In this document: one piece after another, positions 1-8,315 of the stretch | How positions within the stretch are numbered: the stretch's first letter is position 1 | Layout of the letters: each line of letters begins with the position of its first letter | DNA from: Prochlorococcus sp. AG-363-C02 | GTDB taxonomy: Bacteria; Cyanobacteriota; Cyanobacteriia; PCC-6307; Cyanobiaceae | DNA: 53,049 nucleotides | Direction of reading: 5' to 3' | Assembly (NCBI GenBank): GCA_003278345.1 | Contig: QCFH01000011.1 | Coordinates: forward strand, 1 to 53,049 | Program-made: the position numbers and the translations under genes | The notes under the pieces: generated by a model | The model's input: the letters and a program-made list of their open reading frames with translations, nothing else | Database searches by the model: none | What the model was told of the DNA's origin: nothing

Positions 1-1
1 T

Positions 2-733
2 TTACTTGATTTCCAGGAATCTATTGAAAATAGTTTTTGTTGCGGGGCTTCTGTCGATCTTTTACTTATTGGTCTTGATACAGATACCGATGCAATTAGG
101 GTACATGTACCAGACTCTCAAAATCATAATTACCTTGAGCAATGGATTTGTGCAGCTGAGGTGTATGAGGAGACAAAGAATCTACCGGTTGATAAAGCGA
201 TGTCTAAAATTTCTGAAAGAATAAATTTAAGTTCTTCTGGTCATATAAATCCTGGAATGGTTGAATTTATCCGCAGATTAATAGTTAACAATATTTCTCA
301 GATAGATTATGTACGTCAATTTCATAATGGTTCATATCCAGATGCAGGACATGCTGAACGGTTCATAGGTGTAGGTATTGGATTTAAAGAAGTTCATTTG
401 AGAAACCTTACTTACTTTGCTCATTTAGATACTGTTGAAGAAGGTTCCCCTGATTTGGATGTAGGAATAAAAATTTTTAAGGGTTTAAATGTTTCTAGAG
501 ATCTACCAATACCAATTGTTATTAGATTTGATTATTCAGGAAAAGTTCCTGGTGCAAGAGAAAGGGCGCTTTCTGATTGTAAGAGAGTAAATACTGCTAT
601 CTCTTTACGTTATCGATATTTGGTAGATAAAGGTTTCTTGCATACATGCCTTACTATTAGAGATCGTGATAAAAAGGACTCTGCAGAAGTTGTAGGGTCT
701 TCTCTCGATCCTGTCCTTCAGGAGGAACATTGA
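2..733 (+). CDS. csoSCA: Carboxysome shell-associated carbonic anhydrase CsoSCA, C-terminal part (5' end outside window)
   Basis: Reading frame 2 is open from the first bases, so this is the 3' part of a longer gene. The residues GLDTDTDAIRVHVPD and the preceding CCG match my memory of the catalytic and following domain of CsoSCA (CsoS3), the beta-class-like carbonic anhydrase that converts bicarbonate to CO2 inside the alpha-carboxysome. The Cys pair and the His of VHVPD are plausible zinc-site residues but I cannot align them here. The final ~190 residues form the degenerate C-terminal domain. The gene is followed after one base by csoS4A, the usual cso operon order. An ATG at 161 is internal, not the start. 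Confidence 0.9.
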   Translation, partial: LLDFQESIENSFCCGASVDLLLIGLDTDTDAIRVHVPDSQNHNYLEQWICAAEVYEETKNLPVDKAMSKISERINLSSSGHINPGMVEFIRRLIVNNISQIDYVRQFHNGSYPDAGHAERFIGVGIGFKEVHLRNLTYFAHLDTVEEGSPDLDVGIKIFKGLNVSRDLPIPIVIRFDYSGKVPGARERALSDCKRVNTAISLRYRYLVDKGFLHTCLTIRDRDKKDSAEVVGSSLDPVLQEEH

Positions 734-734
734 C

Positions 735-1010
735 ATGCTGATTTGCAAGGTGGTAAAGCCACTTGTTTCAACAAACCGTATACCTGGCTTTGAGCATAAG
801 CATCTGCAGGTTGTTTTGGATGGTAGTTCTAAAAAAGTTGCTGTAGATGCTGTTGGCTGTAAGCCTGATGATTGGGTTATTTGTGTTGGAAGTTCTGCGG
901 CTAGAGAAGCAGCTGGTAGCAAGTCCTATCCGAGCGATTTGACTATCGTTGGAATTATTGACCATTGGGATCCAGAGTCTCCAGGTGGGTTGCCTCTAGG
1001 GAACAAATAA
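735..1010 (+). CDS. csoS4A: Carboxysome vertex protein CsoS4A
   Basis: This 91-residue protein is a CcmL/EutN-family pentamer that caps the vertices of the alpha-carboxysome shell. Visible family features are the start MLICKVVKPLVSTNRIPGFEH, the central VAVDAVGCKPDDWVICVGSSAAR pore-loop region (read in two parts) and the C-terminal DLTIVGIIDHW strand. It starts one base after the csoSCA stop and is followed at two bases by its paralogue csoS4B, so translation is probably coupled. Length is normal for the family. Confidence 0.93.
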   Translation: MLICKVVKPLVSTNRIPGFEHKHLQVVLDGSSKKVAVDAVGCKPDDWVICVGSSAAREAAGSKSYPSDLTIVGIIDHWDPESPGGLPLGNK

Positions 1011-1012
1011 TA

Positions 1013-1264
1013 ATGGAAATCATGCAAGTTAAAGGCCGTTTGGTATGCACTCAACGAGTTAGTGGGTTGGGTCATATGCACTTGCGTATTCTTCGAAATA
1101 ATAAAGGTAAGGATTTAGTTGCAGTTGATCCAGTAGGAGCGCGTGAAGGTAATTGGGTTTTTACGGCGAGTGGTTCTGCAGCAAGATTTGCTTGTCCAGA
1201 CTCATCAATTCAAACAGATTTGACTATTGGAGGGATAATTGATTTTTGGATTCCTGATACCTAA
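1013..1264 (+). CDS. csoS4B: Carboxysome vertex protein CsoS4B
   Basis: An 83-residue second CcmL/EutN pentamer, about half identical to CsoS4A by eye, with the same GNWVFTASGSAARFA and DLTIGGIIDFW segments. I chose the ATG at 1013 (MEIMQVKGRLVC), two bases after the csoS4A stop, because family members begin at this point; the frame is open further upstream but that overlaps csoS4A. Together CsoS4A and CsoS4B close the icosahedral shell and limit leakage of CO2. Confidence 0.92.
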   Translation: MEIMQVKGRLVCTQRVSGLGHMHLRILRNNKGKDLVAVDPVGAREGNWVFTASGSAARFACPDSSIQTDLTIGGIIDFWIPDT

Positions 1265-1298
1265 TTAGGTTATTTGCAGACCATTAAACTTTTTTTAA

Positions 1299-1802
1299 AT
1301 GACTTCATCTTCTTCCTCAAAACCTAAAACTAGTCAATCTTCTAAAGATGGAGATCCTTCTACACAAATAGTAGATGTTGTATCGGAATCTGTTTCATCT
1401 AAAAGAGCTCCTAATAAAGAAAAAAACTCTAAAAGCACTTCAGGGATAGGTGGAGGACCCACCAAAAAGGACTTTATAGCCAGTTCTTCTTCAATTAAGG
1501 AAGGCTTCAATGGGATAGCGTTAGGAATGATTGAAACGCGTGGAATGGTCCCTGCTATAGAAGCTGCAGATGCAATGACAAAGGCAGCTGAGGTTAGCTT
1601 GATTTCTAGAGAATTTGTTGGAGGAGGCTATGTGAGTGTTTTAGTGCGTGGTGAGACTGGAGCTGTAAATGCATCTGTTAGAGCAGGAGCTGATGCTTGT
1701 GAGAGGGTAGGGGATGGATTGGTTGCGGCTCATATAATTGCAAGGCCACATTTAGAAGTTGAACCTGTCCTTCAGCAAACTAGAGCAAAAAGGCGTCTTT
1801 AA
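1299..1802 (+). CDS. csoS1E: Carboxysome shell BMC-domain protein with N-terminal extension (CsoS1E type)
   Basis: The C-terminal ~100 residues are a single BMC hexamer domain (GIALGMIETRGMVPAIEAAD at the start of the fold, then VRAGADACERVGDGL and IIARPH). The first ~65 residues are a Ser/Lys-rich, low-complexity and probably disordered extension that CsoS1A lacks. This layout fits CsoS1E, a minor shell protein of many marine cyanobacteria though absent from some high-light Prochlorococcus. It lies 34 bases after csoS4B in the same operon. Assignment to CsoS1E rather than another CsoS1 paralogue rests on the extension and position. Confidence 0.85.
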   Translation: MTSSSSSKPKTSQSSKDGDPSTQIVDVVSESVSSKRAPNKEKNSKSTSGIGGGPTKKDFIASSSSIKEGFNGIALGMIETRGMVPAIEAADAMTKAAEVSLISREFVGGGYVSVLVRGETGAVNASVRAGADACERVGDGLVAAHIIARPHLEVEPVLQQTRAKRRL

Positions 1803-1865
1803 AATTTACTTGATTCAGCATTTTTTCTAGTCTAACTTTACCTATATAATTGAAATTTATTATTT

Positions 1866-2117
1866 ATGCATAAATGGAATAAGAGGTCTCGACCTGAGAG
1901 ACTTGAAAGAAGATTCGAGTTTTCTTCCTATGAACTGACAAGAGATTTTCTTGATAAATTGGGTGAGCTTTGTGAAACTAGAAAAAGATTTCCAGATATT
2001 AGTTTTGGCAAGAATTATGTAAACTTAACTTTGCGACCAGATGGTGAAGAAAAGGATTCTGAATTAACAGAATTAGATGATGGATTTGCTTTAGATATAG
2101 ACCATTTATACAATTAA
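1866..2117 (+). CDS. Alpha-carboxysome RuBisCO assembly factor acRAF (pterin dehydratase-like)
   Basis: This 83-residue protein has the pterin-4a-carbinolamine dehydratase fold signature (FEFSSYELTRDFLDKLGEL, RFPDISFGKNYVNLTL) but sits at the end of the cso cluster, the position of acRAF. Known acRAF proteins are PCD-like chaperones that promote assembly of form IA RuBisCO; the catalytic His pair of true dehydratases is not evident here, which favours the chaperone role. It lies 63 bases after csoS1E, with an AT-rich interval that could hold its own promoter. Confidence 0.75.
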   Translation: MHKWNKRSRPERLERRFEFSSYELTRDFLDKLGELCETRKRFPDISFGKNYVNLTLRPDGEEKDSELTELDDGFALDIDHLYN

Positions 2118-2121
2118 AGTA

Positions 2122-2343
2122 TCATTTGCCTTCTGCAATATCCCGCTTGATTAGGGCCATTAAATAAGCTGGGGCCTTGTATCGGCCTGGAAGGCAACGA
2201 TTAAGAGTTGCCAAATGACTCCAGCAGACAGTCCTTTGAATCTGTTCCGTTGAACTACCCTGTTCAAGAAGACGCCTCAAGGCTTTGCAATAGAGGGGGT
2301 AGCCAGCCTCTAGCTCTCCGATTGTCAGCTTTGCTGTGGACAT
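2122..2343 (-). CDS. Small conserved cyanobacterial protein (DUF3136-like)
   Basis: This 73-residue protein begins MSTAKLTIGELEAGYPLYCK and ends RDIAEGK, matching my memory of the DUF3136 family found next to cso genes in marine cyanobacteria. The frame is open 11 codons further upstream (ATG at 2376), but the family begins at MSTAKL, so 2343 is chosen. It is predicted soluble and helical with a conserved PGRYKAP segment. It converges on acRAF with only four bases between stops. No function is known to me. Confidence 0.65.
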   Translation of the reverse strand: MSTAKLTIGELEAGYPLYCKALRRLLEQGSSTEQIQRTVCWSHLATLNRCLPGRYKAPAYLMALIKRDIAEGK

Positions 2344-2431
2344 AATTTGTCCCAGGTCAAAACTTAATCTAGACAATCGTGCGACCAGCGTGCAAATCCA
2401 AAGGGAAGGAGTTATCGGAATGTTTTAATTT

Positions 2432-2830
2432 TCAGCCAAGCCAAGCAACACAATCTATCTCTACCAGACTTCCTTTAGGCAGGGCTGACACCTCAATACA
2501 AGCTCTTGCAGGGCAGATTTCGTTTTGAAAAAAGTCAGAATAAATTTTGTTTACTTTGTTGAAGTCATTTAAATTTACTAAGTAAATCGTAGTCTTAATT
2601 ACATTTGAAGCATTTGCTCCTCCTTCCTTTAGAACGGCTAAAAGGTTTTTTAATACTTGTTTTGTTTCTTCTTCTACATTCCCCTCTCCAACCATAAGTC
2701 CTGAAGAAGGATCTAATGGAATTTGTCCAGAACAGTAAATCCAGCCTCCTGCCATAATTGCTTGTTCATATGGACCCACTGGAGAAGGTGCTAATTTTGT
2801 TTGAAGTGCTTTTTTAGATAATGAAGTCAT
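2432..2830 (-). CDS. ridA: RidA/YjgF family reactive enamine/imine deaminase
   Basis: A 132-residue protein, the normal RidA length. Family marks are APSPVGPYEQAI near the N-terminus, GGWIYCSGQIPLDP, the active-site arginine region CPARACIEVSALPKG and the C-terminal VEIDCVAW. RidA hydrolyses reactive 2-aminoacrylate-type imines formed by PLP enzymes and so protects branched-chain amino-acid and other metabolism. It is on the minus strand, downstream of gloB in the same direction with 52 bases between, so the two may share a transcript. Confidence 0.93.
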   Translation of the reverse strand: MTSLSKKALQTKLAPSPVGPYEQAIMAGGWIYCSGQIPLDPSSGLMVGEGNVEEETKQVLKNLLAVLKEGGANASNVIKTTIYLVNLNDFNKVNKIYSDFFQNEICPARACIEVSALPKGSLVEIDCVAWLG

Positions 2831-2882
2831 AAGGAATGAAATACATAAGAAATTATTTTATTAATTAATCTCTTTTAAATCT

Positions 2883-3644
2883 CTATCTTTTCCAGTTGTC
2901 TTTATGGAAGCGTAACTCAGAAAACTCTTTTGAAGTTTTAGCTCGAATGAATAAATTAGAGTTTCTTTCTTCAGAAAGTTTGCTTGGAATAGTTAATAAC
3001 CCTTTGGCTCTCTTGACACTTACTTCTTTTAACCTTTCTTTTATATTTGGATCTTGAGGGTAAATTGATAGCGCCCATTCAAGATTAGATTCAGTGTATT
3101 CGTGAGCACAATATATTTTGGTATTGTCTGGGAGGGATTTTATTTTCTTTAATGAATCAAACATTTGCTTAGGGGTGCCTCCTAATAGACGCCCACATCC
3201 TGCTCCAAATAAAGTATCTCCACAAAAAAGTACAGGGTCAGGACCTCTGTTAGTAGAACTATGCAACAAATAAGACAAATGATATTTAGTATGGCCAGGT
3301 ACGCTTATTACTTTGACTAGCTCATTTAAAATAACTAAGTTTTCATTACCTATAACTGAGCAGGTTTGAAAAGGGATACGATTGATATCTCCTTTAGCAG
3401 CTATTACGGAGGCAGATGGCCACTCTCTTAGAATCTTTTCAGTGCCTCCAATATGATCTTCATGATGATGAGTTTGCAAAATGCAATTGAGTTTAATTCG
3501 ATTCTCTTTAAGCCAGCTTATTACTGGTTGAGAAATAGCAGGATCCACAACAACTGCTTCATTATTTTTGACCCAAATCCAAATAATGTTGTCCTTTAGT
3601 ACGGGGATAGGATGAATAATGAAATTTTGCTTTTCTATTTTCAT
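2883..3644 (-). CDS. gloB: Hydroxyacylglutathione hydrolase (glyoxalase II)
   Basis: A 253-residue metallo-beta-lactamase-fold enzyme. The binuclear metal motif THHHEDHIGG is at residues ~58-67, followed by VPGHT, an FCGDTLFGAGCGRL loop and the C-terminal ligand HEYTESNLEWA, all typical of GloB. It hydrolyses S-D-lactoylglutathione to D-lactate and glutathione, completing methylglyoxal detoxification in the cytoplasm. It is divergent from hisG (48 bases between starts), so the short intergenic region should hold both promoters. Confidence 0.94.
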   Translation of the reverse strand: MKIEKQNFIIHPIPVLKDNIIWIWVKNNEAVVVDPAISQPVISWLKENRIKLNCILQTHHHEDHIGGTEKILREWPSASVIAAKGDINRIPFQTCSVIGNENLVILNELVKVISVPGHTKYHLSYLLHSSTNRGPDPVLFCGDTLFGAGCGRLLGGTPKQMFDSLKKIKSLPDNTKIYCAHEYTESNLEWALSIYPQDPNIKERLKEVSVKRAKGLLTIPSKLSEERNSNLFIRAKTSKEFSELRFHKDNWKR

Positions 3645-3691
3645 ACTCTTAAAACTAGCTCCAATAGTTAAAAGTTCTGATTGATTGACCT

Positions 3692-4345
3692 ATGATTACT
3701 GTTGCATTAGCCAAAGGTGCCTTATTAAAGGACTCTGTTGCAAGATTCGCTAAAGCGGGATTGGACTTTTCATCAATCCTTGATCCTCAGAACCGTCTCT
3801 TGATGGTTCCTTCATTATGTGGGCGAGCCAGGGCACTTCTTGTTAGGAACGGAGATGTGCCTGTATATGTTGCATATGGACAAGCTCAATTGGGAATTGT
3901 GGGATTTGACGTTCTTAATGAAAAGCAAATGCCAGTGGCGAATTTGATGGATTTAGGTTTTGGTGGATGCCGCATGTCTGTAGCAGTAAAAGAAACTAGT
4001 GGTTATAAGAGTGCAATTGAATTGCCTCATCATTGTAGGGTTGCTAGCAAATTTACAAGTTGTGCAAGACGTTTTTTTGATGAAATTGACCTCCCAGTTG
4101 AATTGGTTCATTTGACTGGATCAGTTGAACTTGGCCCATTAACCGGAATTGCAGAAGCAATAGTTGATCTCGTTGCAACAGGTAGGACTCTTCGTGAAAA
4201 TGGTTTAGTAGAAATAGAGCAACTCTTTTATTCGACAGCTAGGTTGATAGGCCATCCTCTTTCCTTAAGGTTGGATAATGGATTAATTCAAAATATTATT
4301 GAAACTTTGCAATCTCAGGAATACTCTTCTTCTCATAAAAACTAA
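3692..4345 (+). CDS. hisG: ATP phosphoribosyltransferase, short form
   Basis: A 217-residue HisG catalytic subunit for the first step of histidine synthesis, joining ATP and PRPP. It begins [16 protein letters not shown] and has the PRPP-binding segment [18 protein letters not shown]. It lacks the C-terminal regulatory ACT-like domain of long HisG, so it is expected to need HisZ as regulatory partner, as in other cyanobacteria. Its stop codon is followed directly by the ATG of the ABC transporter, suggesting co-transcription. HisIE is encoded elsewhere in the window at about 20.3 kb. Confidence 0.95.
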   Translation: MITVALAKGALLKDSVARFAKAGLDFSSILDPQNRLLMVPSLCGRARALLVRNGDVPVYVAYGQAQLGIVGFDVLNEKQMPVANLMDLGFGGCRMSVAVKETSGYKSAIELPHHCRVASKFTSCARRFFDEIDLPVELVHLTGSVELGPLTGIAEAIVDLVATGRTLRENGLVEIEQLFYSTARLIGHPLSLRLDNGLIQNIIETLQSQEYSSSHKN

Positions 4346-6148
4346 ATGTTTTCAAAAGATTTATATAGGATTCGACGCCTAGGCAGTTACTTAAAAAAGG
4401 ATAAAAAGAGACTCTTAGCAATTCTCTTTTTGCTTCTCCCACTCTCTTTTGCAGGGGCAGTTCAGCCTTTATTAGTTGGACAATCTATTAGCGTTTTAAA
4501 AGGAGAGCCAACTTTGCTTTGGCTTAGTAATTTTTCAGTAAGTCAAGCCATGAGGCTTTTGATATCATGTTTACTTTTTTCTGTTCTTTTAAGACTAGCT
4601 CTTCAGGGCTATCAGTCTTATAGCATTCAATCGGTGGGACAAAGTTTAACGGCAAGAATTAGAAGGGATCTTTTTGCTCATGCAATGAATCTTTCTTTGA
4701 GATTCCACGATTCAATGCCTGTTGGTAAGTTGTTGACAAGATTGACAAGTGATGTAGATGCCTTATCCGAAGTCTTTGGAAGTGGAGCTGTTGGAGTGCT
4801 TACTGATGCAGTGACTTTGGTGGTAATTTCAATAACAATGCTTCTAATTGATTTAAAATTAGGGTCATTACTTTTGCTAACACAAATACCCGTAACTTTT
4901 TTAATTCTTTGGTTACAAAAAAGATATAGGAGAGCTAATTATCGTGTTAGAGAAGAACTATCAGAACTTAATGCAGATTTTCAGGAAAATTTACAAGGTA
5001 TAGAAGTTGTTCAAATGTTTAGAAGAGAAATTGTTAATTCTAGACGTTTTAATAAGACAGGAATGAATTATCAAAATTCAGTTAATAGTATAATTTTTTA
5101 TGATAGTAGTATCTCAGCATTTATTGAATGGGTTTCTTTAGCTGTAGTAGCTATGGTGATAGCTTTGGGTGGTTTGTTTGTTACACAAGGCTCAATGGGA
5201 CTTGGTACTCTGACAGCATTTATACTTTACTCTCAGAGACTTTTTGAGCCTTTGAGGCAGCTTGCAGAAAGATTTACGCAAATTCAAGGAGGATTGACTG
5301 CAGTTGAAAGAATTGGCGAATTGTTAGATAAAAATATAGAAATATTAGATATAGAAAAAAAAGATAAATATCACAGCAAAAAAGTAAATACTTCTTCTAT
5401 TTCTTCGAAATCCGGAGAAATTATATTTGATAATGTAAGCTTTGCTTATAGAGAAGATGAGCCAATAATTAGTAATCTTAGTTTTAAGATATCTCCTGGA
5501 GAACATGTAGCTCTTGTTGGACCTACTGGATCAGGTAAAACAACCTTAATTCGTTTATTAAGCAGGCTATATGAACCACAAGAAGGTCAAATATTAATTG
5601 ATGGGGTTAATATAAAAGAAATACCTTTAGGAAGATTAAGAAGGCAAATCGGTGTAGTGCTCCAAGATACCTTCCTCTTTAGTGGGAATATCGCAGATAA
5701 TTTACGACTTGATGCATCTATTACTGATGAAGAACTCAATGATATATGTTCCGATTTGGGTCTTGATTCTTTACTGAAAAGATTTCCAGACGGATTAAAT
5801 ACTATTTTGCGAGAGAGGGGTGGTAATATTTCCTCCGGTGAAAGACAGTTGCTTTCTGTTGCCCGTATGGCGATTCGTAATCCAAATATTTTAATAATGG
5901 ATGAGGCAACAGCTTTTATGGATCCTTCAACGGAGGCATCTTTACAAAGAGATTTAGATAAACTTCTTGAGAAAAGGACTGCGTTGGTTATTGCTCATCG
6001 GCTTGCAACCATTGAATCTTCAGATCGAATTTTAGTTCTCAAAAAAGGAAAGCTTATAGAGCAAGGAACTCATTATGAGTTACTTAATAAAGATGGACTC
6101 TATTCGCAATTAGCTAAATTGCAAGAAAAAGGACTTTCTAAGTTCTAA
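4346..6148 (+). CDS. ABC exporter half-transporter (MsbA/MDR type)
   Basis: A 600-residue fused TMD-NBD protein. The first ~320 residues hold about six membrane segments (LLAILFLLLPLSFAGAV, AVTLVVISITMLLIDL, WVSLAVVAMVIALGGLFV); the NBD has Walker A GPTGSGKTT, Q-loop LQDTFLF, signature SSGERQL, Walker B ILIMDEAT and the switch IAHRLAT. It probably forms a homodimer exporting lipids or drugs. No N-terminal C39 peptidase domain is present, so it is not the dedicated exporter for the double-glycine peptides found near the right end. It directly abuts hisG. Confidence 0.92.
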   Translation: MFSKDLYRIRRLGSYLKKDKKRLLAILFLLLPLSFAGAVQPLLVGQSISVLKGEPTLLWLSNFSVSQAMRLLISCLLFSVLLRLALQGYQSYSIQSVGQSLTARIRRDLFAHAMNLSLRFHDSMPVGKLLTRLTSDVDALSEVFGSGAVGVLTDAVTLVVISITMLLIDLKLGSLLLLTQIPVTFLILWLQKRYRRANYRVREELSELNADFQENLQGIEVVQMFRREIVNSRRFNKTGMNYQNSVNSIIFYDSSISAFIEWVSLAVVAMVIALGGLFVTQGSMGLGTLTAFILYSQRLFEPLRQLAERFTQIQGGLTAVERIGELLDKNIEILDIEKKDKYHSKKVNTSSISSKSGEIIFDNVSFAYREDEPIISNLSFKISPGEHVALVGPTGSGKTTLIRLLSRLYEPQEGQILIDGVNIKEIPLGRLRRQIGVVLQDTFLFSGNIADNLRLDASITDEELNDICSDLGLDSLLKRFPDGLNTILRERGGNISSGERQLLSVARMAIRNPNILIMDEATAFMDPSTEASLQRDLDKLLEKRTALVIAHRLATIESSDRILVLKKGKLIEQGTHYELLNKDGLYSQLAKLQEKGLSKF

Positions 6149-6161
6149 TTTAATTATGTAA

Positions 6162-6704
6162 ATGATTAGAAAACTTGGTAAAAACAAAATAAATATATCT
6201 GATTGGGCACGAAATCAATTTCAAGATGAGAATTTGCAAGATATGTATGGATTAAATGCATCTAAGTGTAATTCTAAAAATGATAAATTTAATTTTATTT
6301 TTAGCCAAGAAAGGCCTCTTGATTTTATTGAACTAGAGCAGTTATTGCAATCTGTTGGGTGGAGTAGAAGACCAATGAGAAGGGTTAAAAAAGCATTAGA
6401 TAATAGTTTGTTAACAGTGGGGTTATGGCAACATGATCCAAAGTTTCCTCGATTAGTGGGATTTGCAAGATGTACAGGAGATGGGTTGCTTCATGCAACC
6501 GTATGGGACGTAGCTATTCATCCTGTATACCAAGGATTCGGATTAGGTAAAGAGCTCATGTTATACGTTCTAGGAAGCCTCAAAAGAAAAGGAATTGAAA
6601 AAGTTTATTTATTTGCAGACCCAGGAGTGGTGGCTTTTTACAAAAGCCAAGGATGGCAATTAGAACCCAAGGGTAGTAAGTGTGCTTTTTGGTATGCGAA
6701 TTGA
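6162..6704 (+). CDS. GNAT family N-acetyltransferase (Ycf52-like)
   Basis: A 180-residue protein with a C-terminal GNAT domain. The acetyl-CoA loop is visible as VWDVAIHPVYQGFGLGKELM and the end of the fold as VYLFADPGVVAFYKSQGW. The N-terminal ~50 residues are a charged extension. It resembles the Ycf52/NAT-like acetyltransferases of cyanobacteria and plastids. It follows the ABC exporter by 13 bases. The substrate (protein or small molecule) cannot be told from sequence. Confidence 0.82.
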   Translation: MIRKLGKNKINISDWARNQFQDENLQDMYGLNASKCNSKNDKFNFIFSQERPLDFIELEQLLQSVGWSRRPMRRVKKALDNSLLTVGLWQHDPKFPRLVGFARCTGDGLLHATVWDVAIHPVYQGFGLGKELMLYVLGSLKRKGIEKVYLFADPGVVAFYKSQGWQLEPKGSKCAFWYAN

Positions 6705-6721
6705 TTAAAAAAGGTTTCCCC

Positions 6722-7432
6722 TTAATCTTTTGAATAGTATTTATTAGCTAAATATCTAATGCTTTTACCATTCTTCCATTGACGCCTTAGTATTGCATTT
6801 TTAATTGCAATACTAAGGATATTATTATTTTCATATTTCCTTGCACTTGTTTCTATATCAACTCCCAAGGCTTTTATTGAATTGCTTTTATTTAGTCTTA
6901 AAACTATATCAAGATCTTCCATTAAAGCTATTTCTTTGTAACCTCCTATTTTTGAATAAAGATCTTTACTTATTAGTAAACCTTGATCTCCATATGGTCT
7001 TAAAAGCAAATTACTTCTAATGAAAATAGCTAATTGCAACATTAACCAAATAAACCCTTTTTTGCTAACTTTGAAATTAAAAAACCAAGCATATTTTTTT
7101 TGATCATTATCATTAATAATTTGATTCACCTTGGATTCCCATTTGAGATTTAATCTAGAGTCTGCATGTACAAAAAACAGCCATTCTCCTTTTGCTTCAT
7201 TTGCTCCTGCATGAAGTTGCTTCCCCCTATTAGCTTCTTGTAAACTTATAATTTTGGCACAACCTAGCTTCGCTATTAATTGAGTCAAATCTTTACTTCC
7301 TCCGTCTACAATAATTAATTCAAATTCAAAAGAGCATAAGTTAAAATCTGCCAATAGCAGGGGCAAGAAATCTGCTTCATTAAGTGTTGGTATAATAATG
7401 CTAAGTTTCATAGTTAAGTTTACTTTTGCCAT
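6722..7432 (-). CDS. Family 2 glycosyltransferase (TIGR04283 type)
   Basis: A 236-residue GT-A fold enzyme: LSIIIPTLNEADFLPLLLAD at the nucleotide-sugar site, IIVDGGSKDLT with the first Asp, and FVHADSRLN as the DxD-like region. A hydrophobic stretch GFIWLMLQLAIFI near the middle suggests membrane contact. It overlaps the preceding DUF2064 gene by 13 bases on the same strand, the normal pairing of these two families, so they probably act in one glycan or lipid pathway. ATGs also occur a few codons downstream (MKLSIIIP) and would remove the overlap; that start is a fair alternative. Confidence 0.85.
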   Translation of the reverse strand: MAKVNLTMKLSIIIPTLNEADFLPLLLADFNLCSFEFELIIVDGGSKDLTQLIAKLGCAKIISLQEANRGKQLHAGANEAKGEWLFFVHADSRLNLKWESKVNQIINDNDQKKYAWFFNFKVSKKGFIWLMLQLAIFIRSNLLLRPYGDQGLLISKDLYSKIGGYKEIALMEDLDIVLRLNKSNSIKALGVDIETSARKYENNNILSIAIKNAILRRQWKNGKSIRYLANKYYSKD

Positions 7433-8064
7433 GAAATTAAGTCTGAAATAAGATCAATATCATTTTTTTCATTAATAAGCTTATATTTTACTCCTCTTTT
7501 TTTAGCTCTTTTAATAGTTTCTTCTAGAACACAATCTTCTCCCCAATTAATTCCACTAAAAGGCCAATACATATAAGGAGTAATAATATCTTTGGAAAAG
7601 CCAATTAACCAATAGCCACCATCTAATGATGGCCCAATTACTAATTTATTCTTATTCAAAGAATCAAGTGCTAAATCTATATCAGTTGTGCAAATATTTG
7701 CTAAATCTGTACCTATAAGTATTACATCTCTTGCTTTATTAGAGATCTTTTGCTTGCCTCTTTGCATAAAGGTAACTTGTCTTTTCATTCTGACTCCTAG
7801 ATTTCCTGATCCTTGAGAACAAGCTTTTTGAATGCAATAATTTTTAGCCCAAGATGCTATTTTCTTTTTTCCAATACCATCTACAGCTAATTTTATCTCT
7901 ATTGATCCTGTGGCCTGGAGATCCTTTGATACTTCAATTGTATGAGAGGTGAGCATTTGTTGTATTTTTGCAGCTCGGAATCCTCCAATTTCCTTGGCAA
8001 GCCTTGTCTTGCATCTATTTGCTGCAGGCCATCTAGTCATTAAAATAAGAAGAGGCTTAAGCAT
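7420..8064 (-). CDS. DUF2064/TIGR04282 glycosyltransferase-like protein
   Basis: A 214-residue nucleotidyltransferase/GT-A-like protein. It starts with the TRWPAANRCKTRLAKEIG segment (family form: R.P..G..KTRL) and has DVILIGTDLANICTTDIDLA and LVIGPSLDGGYWLIG, all hallmarks of this family. The family is routinely encoded beside TIGR04283 GT2 enzymes, as here. It is divergent from dnaA with a 251-bp intergenic region. The precise sugar or acceptor is unknown. Confidence 0.85.
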   Translation of the reverse strand: MLKPLLILMTRWPAANRCKTRLAKEIGGFRAAKIQQMLTSHTIEVSKDLQATGSIEIKLAVDGIGKKKIASWAKNYCIQKACSQGSGNLGVRMKRQVTFMQRGKQKISNKARDVILIGTDLANICTTDIDLALDSLNKNKLVIGPSLDGGYWLIGFSKDIITPYMYWPFSGINWGEDCVLEETIKRAKKRGVKYKLINEKNDIDLISDLISWQK

Positions 8065-8315
8065 GGCTTTTAAGAAAGAACTTTGAAATTGGTTCTAAAT
8101 AAAATGCTGAGAACCTAATCTTTATTATGATTTATCTAATTTTAATAAGCTTTTTTACCATTGATATTTTTGGACATTCCCCATAATCCTTTATTTGACT
8201 TGAAGTAAGAGGGAAATTAGAAGAGAATGAAAAACCTTATTTTCAAATTAAATAATGCCTTATTTAGCAACAGGTCCTAGATTCTAAAACCAATAGTAAA
8301 AGGTGGTACTAGCTA

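Noticed and set aside
4346-6148. ABC exporter as the transporter of the double-glycine peptides
   Set aside because: It has no N-terminal C39 peptidase domain and is 43 kb away beside hisG; it looks like an ordinary MsbA/MDR exporter.
8065-8315. Replication origin upstream of dnaA
   Set aside because: No TTATCCACA-type DnaA boxes and no dnaN or other origin genes nearby.
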